From Siphlonurus alternatus (lineage: Eukaryota; Arthropoda; Insecta; Ephemeroptera; Siphlonuridae), in the NCBI GenBank assembly GCA_949825025.1, contig OX463781.1, positions 2,395,066 through 2,459,065 on the forward strand: a stretch of 64,000 bases of DNA, in the 5' to 3' direction. Under the pieces are notes generated by a model. That model was not told where the DNA came from. It made no database searches and worked only from the letters and a program-made list of their open reading frames with translations. Positions 22,072 through 33,040 of the stretch are shown piece after piece (within the stretch, counting starts at the first letter, position 1; each line of letters begins with the position of its first letter). The translations under genes were made by a program, and so were the position numbers.

Positions 22072-24730
22072 CTAGGTTGAGCCGAACTGGCGCACCATCT
22101 TGGACCACTCTGCGGGGTAGTTGCGCTGGATGTGAGACGCCACCATCTGGATCTGGCGCTTCTCCACCGGCGTGCACTGGAAGCAGATGTTCTTCATGAC
22201 GAGCGGGGCTAGCGCTGAAACACAACGTGAGCGATACATTTTCCAGTTAACATGATCAAATCGGGAGAAATTAGAGAACTGTGTTAGTTTTTCTAAAAAT
22301 AGTGGTGCTCGGGCGCAGATCCAGAACCAAATTTGAGGGGAGGGGGGGAGCGCTTTTCATAAGGCCAATGTTAAAAAAAAAATAGAGTGGGAGAAATGCC
22401 TGTATTAAATTTGAAATTTCGGGGGGTCCACGGCCCCCCAAGCCCCTCCCCCCTGAATCCCCCGCGCCTGCATGATGGTCCTCTAGCGAATCGAAATTCA
22501 AAATAATATATATATATAGGTTTTCCATAATTTTTCTCGAAAATTCAGAGTGAACGAGTCGCTTAAGGGCATTTACATTAAGTAAAGTGTGCGCCAGAAA
22601 AAAAAGTTGAGTTAGTATTTTCTAAAAATAGTTCAAGTAGTCCTCCATATCAAACCAAAATTAAAAAAATTCTATCTCAAATAGGTTTGCCAGAAAAAAA
22701 TTCCAAAGTCAGAGTGAACGCGTCGCTTAACATGGGGCCTTACCTGACAAAGACCCTCGAATATCTCGAAAAAATACACCGTTAGGTGTTATGAAAAAAA
22801 TATAGTGATGTTTTATGACCCAAGCTTTAACCAAAAACCGATTAAAAAAAAACTCTCGAATCCATTTTTCCGTAAAAAAATCAAGAAAATCTACCATGTT
22901 AATTCCCATAAGATTTTTTATTATTTTTTTACGGAAAAATGGATTCGAGCGAAAAAAATTTTAATCGGTTTTTGGTTAAAGCTTGGGTCATAGAACATCA
23001 CTATATTTTTTTTATACCACCTAACGGTGTATTTTTTCGAGATATTCGAGGGTCTTTGTCAGGTAAGGCCCCATGTTAAGCGACGCGTTCACTCTGACTT
23101 TGGAATTTTTTTCTGGCAAACCTATTTGAGATAGAATTTTTTTAATTTTGGTTTGATATGGAGGACTACTTGAACTATTTTTAGAAAATACTAACTCAAC
23201 TTTTTTTTCTGGCGCGCACTGTACTTTAAAGAAAAGTATTTTTTTTATATTTTAAAAAAATGCATGTAAATTTAAAAAAATTACTAAAAATACTTTTCTT
23301 TAAATCAGGTTTTACTAATATATAAGCCAAATTGTGCACTTGGGCTACTAATTAACTTGATACTACAGCAATCAGCTTAGCTCTAGCATAAAAATTATTC
23401 CGAGGAGCAATTAAGGTTGAAAAATTAACATGGTGAAGATACGTCAGTGTTGCCAACTACCGGTGCTACACCCAATGCCCTTAATATGTGGCCATGTGGC
23501 TCTATCTAACAAAAACTCGCAAATATATATAAAAAATAATAATAATGATATATGTGATATGAAAATAGGAAATGACTCGAGCCTTAACCAAAAAATGTTT
23601 AACATTCCAAGATTTTGTTTTTAAACTCTCCGCGGAAACAAAAAATCATGATGTTAAGGGTAAGATAACACGAACAATCGATTGCTGTTAGTCCCATTTG
23701 ATTAACATGTAAACCTTAGCAACCTCATAATGATTCTGAATTTTTTTTGAGAGACAGTTCTTGGCATTAAAAAAATATGGAGAAAATTTCAAAACAATCG
23801 GACGATCCAATTTTTTTAAATTAATTTTTTAGTTTCGGTCTCCATGGGAAAGCCCTATACTGAAAATTTAAAAAATTAATTTAAAAAAATTGGATCGTCC
23901 GATTGTTTTGAAATTTTCTCCATATTTTTTTAATGCCAAGAACTGTCACTAAAAAAAAATTCAGAATTATTATGAGGTTGCTAAGGTTTACATGTTATTC
24001 AAATGGGACTACCAACAATCGATTGTTCGTGTTATCTTACCCTTAATTCTCATTGGAGCTTTTCTTTTTATTCTTTTCTACAAAAACTGAAAATGAACTA
24101 TGTGTAAATTAGTCCCCCGGAGACGTCTGCAGTTAAATTGCAGTTTAGATTAATTTATATACTGATAGAGGCGGCAGCATAGACGCACTTTAAGTTGACG
24201 TTCGCCACTCATAGGATCGTAATACTACGGTGCCACATCAATCACATCATTGAGGAGGAGGTTCGTAAAAAGAGACCTCAGTGAATGGATTTCGTCAATT
24301 TTTTAATGCCAAGCCCTCATCACTTAAAACGTACTTACGATCGTTCTACATTCAATTCAAATTACAAAAATATAATTCATATAATTTAAAAAGTCGCAAC
24401 AAAATGAGTTTAAGTAGAAGTTTATATAGTTTTTACATTGTAGTGATTGTACCATTAATTTTTTTAATATTTTTCCAAACAAAAAAATAAAATAGACCTC
24501 TGTCTTAATTGTTTGCTTCGTACGTACTTGATGGTGATTTTTATTTGAAACATATAGCGAATGATATTACCAACTGAATTTACTATACATTTTATCAGGT
24601 CGTGGCCACCATTCTTTTCTCTCTTATCGCTATATAGTATACGTATTACCCCGCTTAGAGCTCCAAGCTCATATATATCATTATATCATAGGGGTATAAA
24701 AAAAATAATAAATAAAAATAAATTAAGTGC

Positions 24731-24817
<87 letters not shown>

Positions 24818-27800
24818 TTCGAGTAGGCAGATTCAGAGAGCTTTGATTTAATCAAAGCTCTCTGATGTAATTCACCATACTGTTTAATGTAAGAATTGTC
24901 CAACAATTATTTGAGGGGTGGTTTGAATGGATCTGCACATTTTGTTGTTGATGCAACATCTCCGTTTACTGTAAAGATGACGTTGCAAGCGTTTAGTAAA
25001 CTATACTATCGTTTTCAAAAAGGTGTACACTACTGAGTAGCATAAAGTCCTATAGGTATAGACGGGGCACACATTTTTAGTTGTGATAGTAACACCATAT
25101 GTACTGACCCTTGAGCTTGCGCCCCACGGAGTCGCAGGGTCCCTCGCCGAGCGTGCACTTGATCTGGTGCAGCAGGTAGCGCTTGTCCTTGATGGCGTTC
25201 TGCAGGGTGGCGTCAGACAGCGCCACGGGGGCGATTCCCGGCGCTTCTTTGGGGGTGACTCCCGCGGGCTTGGAGGGCTCCTCAGCGGCGCCAGTGAGCG
25301 CCAGGAGGCAGGCCAGCAGAGTGAAGGAGACGGCGGGCTGTGGGCACAATTGATCTACTATAAGTTATTCAACGTCATTCACATACTTATAAATATTTAT
25401 TAAGTAACATTAACTTTATAAAATTCAATATAAATTTCGTTAGGTTCCACCAGCAAATGGTGGTCGAGCATGGGGCAGTGCATTGAGCGGTTCTCGGATC
25501 GTTAGATCACCGAAGTCAGGCTACGTAGAGAGTGGTTAGTACTTGGATGGGTGACCGTTTCAAGTAAAAATTACGTTGCTCCCTCCCTGGGGTAAATTCG
25601 TACTGCACTTGTGTGTGCGTGGTTCCCCAGGCTTTGGACATCACTTTGGTTCATTGATAAAAAGTAGAGGTGTCCGTCCTGACTGAGGTTTTTAATTCAC
25701 GGTTTCCTCTCTCAGTCTCACCTCAACGAATGCTGGGACGCGTAACAGCTAGGCCGTGGCCACCATCCTTTCCCTATTTACTTATCTAGCTTGTCCTTAT
25801 ATACCCCGCCTTGAGCTCCAAGCTCTCACATAAAATATATAGAGGAGTTTCGGATCACCTCGGAAAAAAAAAAAAATAATAAATGAAATGAAATGAAAAA
25901 GAAGAGCGAGGTAACCCTAGTGGAAATTTACAATTGTAATTATTACAATTGTACAGCCATCAAAATTACGATTGTGTTTTGGCAATATTACAATGGTAAT
26001 TTTTACAATTGTAAAGGCCTTATTACAATTGTATTGAACTACAATTGCAATTATTACAATTGTAATAATTACAATTGTAAAATCTACAAAAAGCGGTCAC
26101 CGATCTAACTACTAACCCAAACCTGCGTTGCTGTACTTCGGTTACCACTGCTGATCATACACTTACCATTGCGCTGCTACTGCTTTCTTAATAGGAAGAA
26201 GATTATTGAGCTATATATAAATAAATAATAAGCTATGGGAAAAATACGGGTTAACTTCAATGCAGCGTTGTATAAATTTTGCTTCTAGGGTAAAATTTGA
26301 TGGCGGTTCCAATGAAGACCTTTACATGTGCGACCCTTTGACCCTTCAGGGTCAAAAGACCCTGAAATTTAGTTCACTTCATTGCAACGTTATATAAATT
26401 TCGACCCTAGGGTAAAATTTGATGGTGGTTCTAATGGCGACCCTTAAATTTGTGACCCTTCGACCCTTAAGGGTCAAAAGACCCTGAAATTTAGTTACCT
26501 TCATTGCAACGTTATATAAATTTCGACCCTAGGGTAAAATTTGATGGTGGTTCTAATGGTGACCCTTAAATTTGGGACCCTTTGACCCTTAAGGGTCAAA
26601 AGACCCTTAAATTTGTTTTTTCGTAAAACATTGCAAGACTGGAAATGACAATCCTTTTAATTTCCTTCAGAGCTGTAATTTACGTATTTTAAGGGTCGAA
26701 CCTTGGGCATACCAGGGGTCATTATTAAAAGTATGCAAATATTTATAACAAAATATGTGACAAAAACTGTGAGGACTAGGTTCAATATAAGTTCATTGCA
26801 GCATCGAGTTCTTTTGATGAAGTATATTAATGATCGACTACCTAAGGGTCGATTACGCATCATGCGACCGACCCTTAACGTACGTATGATAAGATAAATG
26901 AATTTATTTTCTTACTATATTTGTTACATTTCAAATTAATGTACATCTTCAACTGACCTTTTTACTTTTTTAATTATATGACCCTTATTCAAGGGGTCGA
27001 CCCTTATTTTTTTCAATTTATATATTTAAAAAAAAATATCGCAAAACTAAATGAGAACTACAGGTTCATGCAGCATAGATGAATGTTTATGTTAATTGAT
27101 ATGACCATAATAAAAGTCGTTGGGGTTGGGGGTTGACCCGGCCGGGCCCTAATTTATTATAGTATAAATTATTAAAATTGATTTTTTATGAACATTATTT
27201 TTTCATATATTAAATGAAGATGCATCTCAATCTGAATTATTATTAATATTTAAATTGAAGGGCGGTACGTACACTATTAAGGGGTCGAGCCTTTCCAAAA
27301 TAATGAAAATTTAATAAAATAATACTTTCAATTGAAGCTTCTTAATAGTACCTAAGATATACGTTAAAGCCAAAAAATTAATATAAAAAATATTAAGTTA
27401 AATAAATAAATGTAAATGTATAATTAATTCTACTCTGTATTATAGTATATATATTATATATTATGTAGTTTATATAACACTTTAAATCCAATTTTTTTTA
27501 TGCAAATAATTTAATCCAATTAAACCCCAAAAGTATTATAATTGCAATCCTGAATATTACAATTGTAATCCAAGTGTTGCAATTGTATCAGAACCAGAGT
27601 ACAATTGCAATTCCAAGTATTACAATTGTAATCATTAACATTACAATTGTAATCAAAAGTTACAATTGCAATTCCAAGTATTACAATTGTAATTAAAGAA
27701 CATTACAATTGTAATCCGAGTGTTACAATTGTAACCAAGTGTTACAATTGCAATCCAAATTTTACAATTGTAATCAGCCAAATTACAATTGTAATGAGGC

Positions 27801-27928
27801 AAATTACAATTGTAATTTGGCTGATTACAATTGTACATTTCCAATAGGGGTAACATGCAAGTAAACGAAATGTTGACTAAGTGCATCTTAATTACGAAGC
27901 TCAACAGTTTAGTATATATATATATACT

Positions 27929-28011
<83 letters not shown>

Positions 28012-31000
28012 TTTCACCCAAGATACACACACTTCATTTATAGAAAGCGCACCGACTCTTCACACGTGCGAGCAGTGAACTCTATATTAATTAAGACTTA
28101 ATTGTATTTTTTTAACCCGGTTCAATTGCCTCCCAAACCTCGATCCCCATGGGTATAAAATATAAGAAGAGCGTCCAATAGCCTCTGCAGCTATATGACA
28201 CCCGCCAACCTCTCAGTATGGACCTTACCTGGAGCCCAATCTAGGTCAGGATCAAGGAACCCCATTGTACCCAACTAAAAAAACAACACGAATGGGGAAT
28301 TCTCTTACAACTCAAATTTTAATTTAACTACACTACATTATGATAAGGTACATATTAACAATAAGTTTGACTTAAGTTTCAACTTTTTTAACTCAAATTT
28401 GGGAACTCTGAAGGGATTATTAGAATAGAGGCAAAGTATGCAACCCGCGCGCAAACCTGAAAATTGTGACGTAGAAACTCCCTAGTTAACACACAACAAC
28501 TGCCTGATATCATAGTTTGAGCGTCAAGGGGATAGTGATTGGCTATAAATTTTAGTAACACGATCGAAATCAGCGGGGTTTTCTACCCTAGTATCAATAG
28601 TTTTGTCTCTAATATCAGTTTACTTTAAGAGTGATAATCGAAAATATAAATTTATTGCAGGAAAATTTTGCCTGCTGGGCAGTTTCTACGTCACGTTTTG
28701 GCGCTAAATTCAAAAGAAGGAAGTTTTTAAAAAATTCCCTTGTCTCCAATTTTAAAAATTGAAACTTTTTTGTTTTGGGACATTTAGTTTCAAGGCATAG
28801 AGCATCTGAAAAAAAAATAAAATAAATGTAGGAGAATTCCCCATTGTCGCAATTGTCGTAATTAGATAGTCAGTATAAGCATACAATGTCATTAAGATCG
28901 CGTACTTGACACGATACTTTTTTGCAGTTTTCTGCTCTGCCGAAGAAGAAAAACGCACACAATCCTTGCCTTGTGCAATATTGTGTGCGTTTTTCTTCTT
29001 CGGCAGAGCAGAAAACTGCAAAAAAGTACCATGTCAAGTACGCGATCTTAATGACATTGTATGCTTATACTGACTATCTAATTACGACAATTGCGACAAT
29101 TCGTACGCGCGCATGGGTCAACCTCCGTGATGTTTTTTTTTTTTTTTTTTTAAATCAAATCCAAAATTAACAACTCGAAAATAAAGCAGCACATAAACCT
29201 TTAGTGATATATGAGCCTTTCAGTAAAAGGGCTGGCATAAAATGGACAAAAGCAGCTAGTGTGAATGCAGGGCAGTTTGGACGAAATATGGCCAACTTGG
29301 TGCCATATATAGCACACACATGCAAATACACCATCCGGCATCTTGATTACAATGATTCATGCTGTGACATATATCAAGCCATGGCGAAAAAGGCCAAAGT
29401 TCGCTCCCTTTAATATTAAGGATCTCCCCCCCCCCCTACAAATGAATTTAACATTGCGGGATTGGGCCCCTTATACGATCGAGCCGCGTGCTTGATCACT
29501 CTGACACATGAAGATGTACTCGACTCTGTTGCCAGAGATACATGCATGGTCTTGACTCCACCAAGCGCTCGCAACACCGCTCCATTTGTCCTGATGAACT
29601 CTGCAGTGTTTGTTAATTGCCACCCCCCCTGATTTGTCGATGGACCCTCAAGTTATAGGTCGGGTATTCTTGTTATTTGAGGATGAATCTCAATGATGAG
29701 GTGATCGAGATCTCGGAATGAGCCCCCTTGAATTGAACAAGATTTGCTGAGAAATTAGAACTTGCCATCAATAGGTGAAATACAAATTTTGAAATGGATC
29801 TGTCTTATCAGTTTTGGGAAAACTGAGGTATAGACTTTTAACATGGAGCCTTAATTTACGGATACCAAAAATGGAGCTGTTGTAAGAAAACCACCCCCTT
29901 GAGTTTAATTGATCAAACAGTATAATATGTAAGTGATTAAGTTTCGAAACGTTTTCTATTTTTAAAAATTTATAGCATTTAATTTATTCCTTCTTAACAG
30001 AAATATTCTTTGACTCAAAAGTAACTGCATGATCGTTAAAATATAATCTTTAATTATTGTAATTTTATTTTAAATTGATATCTACATTCACTCACAATGC
30101 TTATTATAATTATCTAAAAATATATATGTACCCTTTATTTTAAAATTTCTTTATTATCATTATACTTTTTCAACTTCCTACGATTAAGTCAATTTGTTTT
30201 ATAACGTAAATAGAAATTTTAAAATTTTACATTATATCTTAGTTAAATCCTATAACCTATTTAGCTAATAGTTAATTCCTATTATATATAAGCTTATACT
30301 GTATAGCTATAACATCAGCATTCCATTTTATAAACAAGATACAATTAAGAAGTAAAATTACAACACGATCGACATTTCCACTGATATGATTCATCTATGA
30401 TTACTATACAATTATTTATTATTATGTTCACGGTCGGGTTGACTCAATCTTTTTACATTGCATCATAACAATAACACAACAATAACAATTTTAATATTAA
30501 TGGCATTGTATTTTAAATTGATGTAGTCGTTATCGCCTTAAGTATCCGTTCATATTATTAAAGATTGTCATTACTCGGCAGTGTATATAACATCGATATA
30601 ACACATACGCACGTTGAATATTAGTACGGTGCAACACATGCAGGATTATAAGCACTGGAAATTCAAGGTTTTGGATTTCCTATAATATATATTATATATA
30701 GTTAAGTTTGGAACCTTACACCTTGCAGAGAAATTTAAAAATTTGGGATTTGAACCTATATAATTTGCGAAGTCTTTTCATGTTCCATTTCCGGCTACTT
30801 CCGGTGGTAATCTCACGTTTGTTAAAGGCGGTAAAATTTGAATTGTTATGCAACTCATTGTTGCGACCTTTTGTCGACATTTTTGGCGCACGACGCGAAC
30901 TTTCTCGCGACGTTATGAAATCGTTACTCACGTATACTTCACTGTGTCCAATGAAGATATGATATCATGGCTGTAATTTGATCGCAGCTTCAATGATAAT

Positions 31001-31723
31001 AAAAAATGTTCACTTTAATTAAATAAATGTCCAATTAACTTCCCCGCATATCTGATTTAATGAATAAAGTTATAATTTTAAAAAATAAAGCAATTTATTT
31101 TGATTTTTTTTTTAATACTTAAATATGTCGTGGTGTTTATTTCGCCCTTAAAATATTTTTAAATGAGAAAACGATGTATTTGTGCCATATATGGTAGCGA
31201 CTAGCCATATGCCTTATATATTATATGTGCTAGATATTCTATTGAATTTATTTTATAAATACGCACTGAAATATTTACCAGAATATAATTAAAGTTAATT
31301 ATATTTCATTTAACTGTTAAATATAAGCAGAGTTTTGAACGGAATAAGTTGAACATAGAGAAAGAGGATATAATTATACATTATACACATTCAAAGTTAT
31401 ATTTTTACAACTGCATGCCCACATATTTATGTATGGACGTCCAAAGTTAATAAATTATTTGTTAATGAATTTGGCGTTAATTTTTGTATATCGTCCCTCG
31501 TCTCGAATAATGAGCTATCCGCTTACCCCACGATTTCGTTGCAATAATGAGCTGTCTGCTATTTGAGCGCAGTTAAGAGCTGTAAATCAGTATAAAATAA
31601 AGCTAATTTTTGCTTAAACTTAAATAGCAAAACCTGATAGTATTATTGCAAGAAAACCATGCAGATGGCTCGTTATTGTTGAAGATATTGCCAATGTTAA
31701 ACTGGAGAGGTACGTACCTGCAT
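22072..31723 (-). CDS. Chemosensory protein (CSP / OS-D family)
   Basis: Small secreted carrier of hydrophobic ligands, acting in extracellular fluid such as sensillar lymph. Firm exons: 25109-25337 and 22072-22214, ending in TAG. They give the family pattern C-x6-C-x18-C-x2-C (KCTLGEGPC ... NICFQC) and the typical C-terminus NYPAEWSKMVRQFG. The intron between them falls one base after a Lys codon, the conserved CSP intron site. The piece at 25337 has no ATG and begins at an acceptor (CCCACAG), so an upstream exon is required. The proposed exon 31718-31723 (ATG CAG before donor GTACGT, itself after an acceptor at 31780) joins in phase to give MQPAVSFTLLACLLALTGA, a good signal peptide, for 125 aa in total. 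The family call is secure; the first exon is inferred. Confidence 0.88.
22300..22480. mobile_element. MITE with GCGCAGATCCAGA end
   Basis: GGGCGCAGATCCAGAACCAA, then TCATAAGGCCAATGTTAAAA, and a G/C-rich right side ending CCCCCGCGCCTGCATGATG. Relatives are at 5180-5350, 32060-32235 and 60530-60680. CSP intron. Confidence 0.6.
22581..23228. mobile_element. Near-perfect 650-bp foldback element
   Basis: The left arm starts AGTAAAGTGTGCGCCAGAAA and the right arm ends CTGGCGCGCACTGTACTTT. Arms of about 300 bp are almost identical when inverted, around a short centre near 22900 (CCATGTTAATTCCCATAAG). Inside a CSP intron; a transcript would form a long double-stranded hairpin. Confidence 0.9.
23654..24048. 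mobile_element. Palindromic MITE, family zeta, copy 2
   Basis: TTAAGGGTAAGATAACACGA is mirrored by TCGTGTTATCTTACCCTTAA, and CATTTGATTAACATGTAAACC by GGTTTACATGTTATTCAAATG. Nearly perfect hairpin in the same CSP intron as the 650-bp foldback. Confidence 0.9.
24590..24700 (+). mobile_element. 5S-derived SINE, 3' end fragment
   Basis: GTGGCCACCATTCTTTTC and ACCCCGCTTAGAGCTCCAAGC match the tail of the SINE at 25460-25880. The 5' part is missing. Confidence 0.6.
24738..24814. repeat. (AT)n microsatellite
   Basis: About 76 bp of alternating AT in the CSP intron, followed by a short palindrome AGAGAGCTTTGATT/AATCAAAGCTCTCT. Confidence 0.95.
25460..25880 (+). mobile_element. 5S-rRNA-derived SINE (SINE3-like), fullest copy
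   Basis: The head carries GGTTCTCGGATCG-TTAGATCACCGAAGTCAG and GTGGTTAGTACTTGGATGGG-TGACCG, a clear 5S rRNA sequence including its internal Pol III promoter. It is followed by a unique body and an A-rich tail (AAAAAAAAAAAAATAATAAATG). In the CSP 5' intron. Other copies: 226-386 (-), 52920-53290 (-), degenerate 43745-44015. Confidence 0.85.
25925..26090. repeat. Array of ACAATTGT palindromes (left)
   Basis: About eight copies of (A/T)TTACAATTGTAAT with spacers of variable length. It mirrors the larger array at 27538-27840. Confidence 0.9.
26250..26620 (+). repeat. About 120-bp tandem repeat with GACCCTTAAGGGTC palindromes
   Basis: Three units, each with TGCAACGTTATATAAATTTC, CCTAGGGTAAAATTTGATGG and GACCCTTAAGGGTCAAAAGA. 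GGGTCGA motifs continue, scattered, to about 27300. Confidence 0.88.
27538..27840. repeat. Array of ACAATTGT palindromes (right)
   Basis: Some thirteen copies of TTACAATTG(T/C)AAT separated by short spacers such as CCGAGTG or CCAAGTG. Same motif as the left array. Confidence 0.92.
27926..28015. repeat. (TTTA)n microsatellite
   Basis: Some twenty uninterrupted TTTA units. Predicted ORFs with IYLF repeats are artefacts of it. Confidence 0.96.
28016..28842. other. Unassigned CSP-intron DNA
   Basis: I see no coding similarity. A 19-bp inverted pair AATGGGGAATTCTC-TTACA (28294) / TGTA-GGAGAATTCCCCATT (28828) could be the ends of a further degenerate element. Confidence 0.4.
28843..29102. repeat. 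Near-perfect 260-bp inverted repeat
   Basis: Arms of about 120 bp (starting TTGTCGCAATTGTCGTAATT, ending AATTACGACAATTGCGACAA) flank a loop of about 15 nt at 28965. Because the arms are identical, the same peptide (ALPKKKNAHN) appears on both strands; this is a shadow, not a gene. Confidence 0.92.
29150..31480. other. Unassigned AT-rich DNA of the CSP intron
   Basis: 29204-29413 is a 69-codon open frame with no recognisable domain. 29740-30040 resembles, in reverse, the HINFP-intron segment 16200-16520 (TTCTTACAACAGCTCCATTT), so it is a dispersed repeat. 30780-30960 is CpG-richer with two ACTTCCGG sites. The rest is AT-rich and featureless. Confidence 0.5.
31490..31625. mobile_element. MITE, family epsilon, partial
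   Basis: TATCGTCCCTCGTCTCGAAT, TAATGAGCTATCCGCTTACC and AATAATGAGCTGTCTGCTAT match the copy at 18522. It lies about 90 bp inside the proposed first CSP intron. Confidence 0.65.
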
Positions 31724-32059
31724 GATGCTGAGTGGCGACTGACTGCAAGATTGTGGTGAAGAAGGAGCTTTGTAGGTCGCTGGGGAGAGAAAGTCGTGCA
31801 GAAGGGGAAAGTAGAATCCGCCTCATACAACTTGATTTTACGTAAGATTGATACAAATATGAATGGGATTTTCCCGTGTATATCATGACTCACCATTTAA
31901 GGAAGGAAGTCTTTATATTAAAAAGTTATTAAAATTAAAACATGCTTTATTTTTTTAATGAATCTTGAGGACCTCGAGTTATTGTCAATTTTGTTCACAT
32001 TTTTTTTAAAAGATAAAATCATGCGAAAAACTCACAGTCGTGTAAATATTTACGGCTGC

Positions 32060-32235
32060 ACATTCAGGCGCAAATCCAGAGGGGGGGGGGGGGGAGAAGC
32101 TGCCGTCCGCCCCGAAATTTATTTTGGATTTAGCATGGGCAATATTGGCATTTTTCCCACTCCATTTTTTTTTTAAAATTGGCCTTATGAAGAGGGCCTT
32201 CCCTGAATTTTTTTCTGGATCCGCGCATGCAGTTC
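32060..32235. mobile_element. MITE with GCGCAAATCCAGA end
   Basis: CAGGCGCAAATCCAGAGGGG on the left, TTTTCTGGATCCGCGCATG on the right, and AATTGGCCTTATGAAGAGGG inside. Same family as 22300 and 60530. Confidence 0.65.
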
Positions 32236-32659
32236 ACGTTTGTTTGTCTTCATCAGAAATATTCATTTTTATTTTCATTATTAAAATTAGTCAATTATTT
32301 TAAGTACAAGTCTCCGAGTTTACATCTCTTCTGTATTTTTGAATTTTCGAGGACATTTTTCTTCCATGTAGACTCCGGCAAATTTCCGAATTTTTAAATT
32401 TTGACTCAAAGTTAGCATGCATGGAAACACATAAATTCCTTCTCTGAAAAACGCTTGCTTCACATGTAAAATTGTATGCAAAAAAATGTCACAGGGTGAA
32501 AATTATGCTGTGGCCGAACTGTACAATAGCTTAAAATTGCTATTTTATTAATACACTTCTTTCTTTTTAATAACACAAAATGCCATTTTATTTGTAAAAG
32601 TTATACAGTAGAAAACACAGAAAAAGTGCATTTTGTAAAGTGCATGTAGGATTTATTTG

Positions 32660-33040
32660 CAAGTCTTTTGGAAAAAGGTTCTGCTTATCAGACATCTAAA
32701 ATTTATGACTTTTTACCATCGTGTCTGAGAGAGGTGGAAAATATTAAATTATTTAAAGAAAAATTATAACAAATACTTATTAACAATAAAGAGTTTTATT
32801 CTGTAAAGATGTTTTTTAGTAATAAAAGTTGCCTGAAGATATATTGTCTAGTGTGATTTTCTAAATATTTTTGTATAAATAATTAATATTAATTAATTAT
32901 AATATATATGCCATGTTAATAGTAACTGTTAGTATTCATATTATGTTTGTTGTAAAGTGTTTCAGTGTCTGTTTATTATATTTTGTAAAATGACGTAATT
33001 AATCCATGTTGTATTTGTACATCCAGTGATTAAATAAATG
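32660..33040 (+). mobile_element. Jockey-like LINE 3' end relic
   Basis: Translates as GSAYQTSKIYDFLPSCLREVE and [12 protein letters not shown], the same family as 11103-11468, with a stop in the frame. It ends in a 3' UTR with AAATAAATGAATTG. Confidence 0.65.

Noticed and set aside
25077..25349. CSP starting directly at 25349
   Set aside because: That codon is TTG, not ATG, and a CCCACAG acceptor lies immediately downstream, so the frame starts in another exon.
25460..25560. Possible functional 5S rRNA gene
   Set aside because: It has diverged from 5S at many positions, lacks a correct 3' half and runs into a SINE body with an A-rich tail.
28752..29170. Two ORFs with the same peptide on opposite strands
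   Set aside because: This is the automatic result of a near-perfect inverted repeat.
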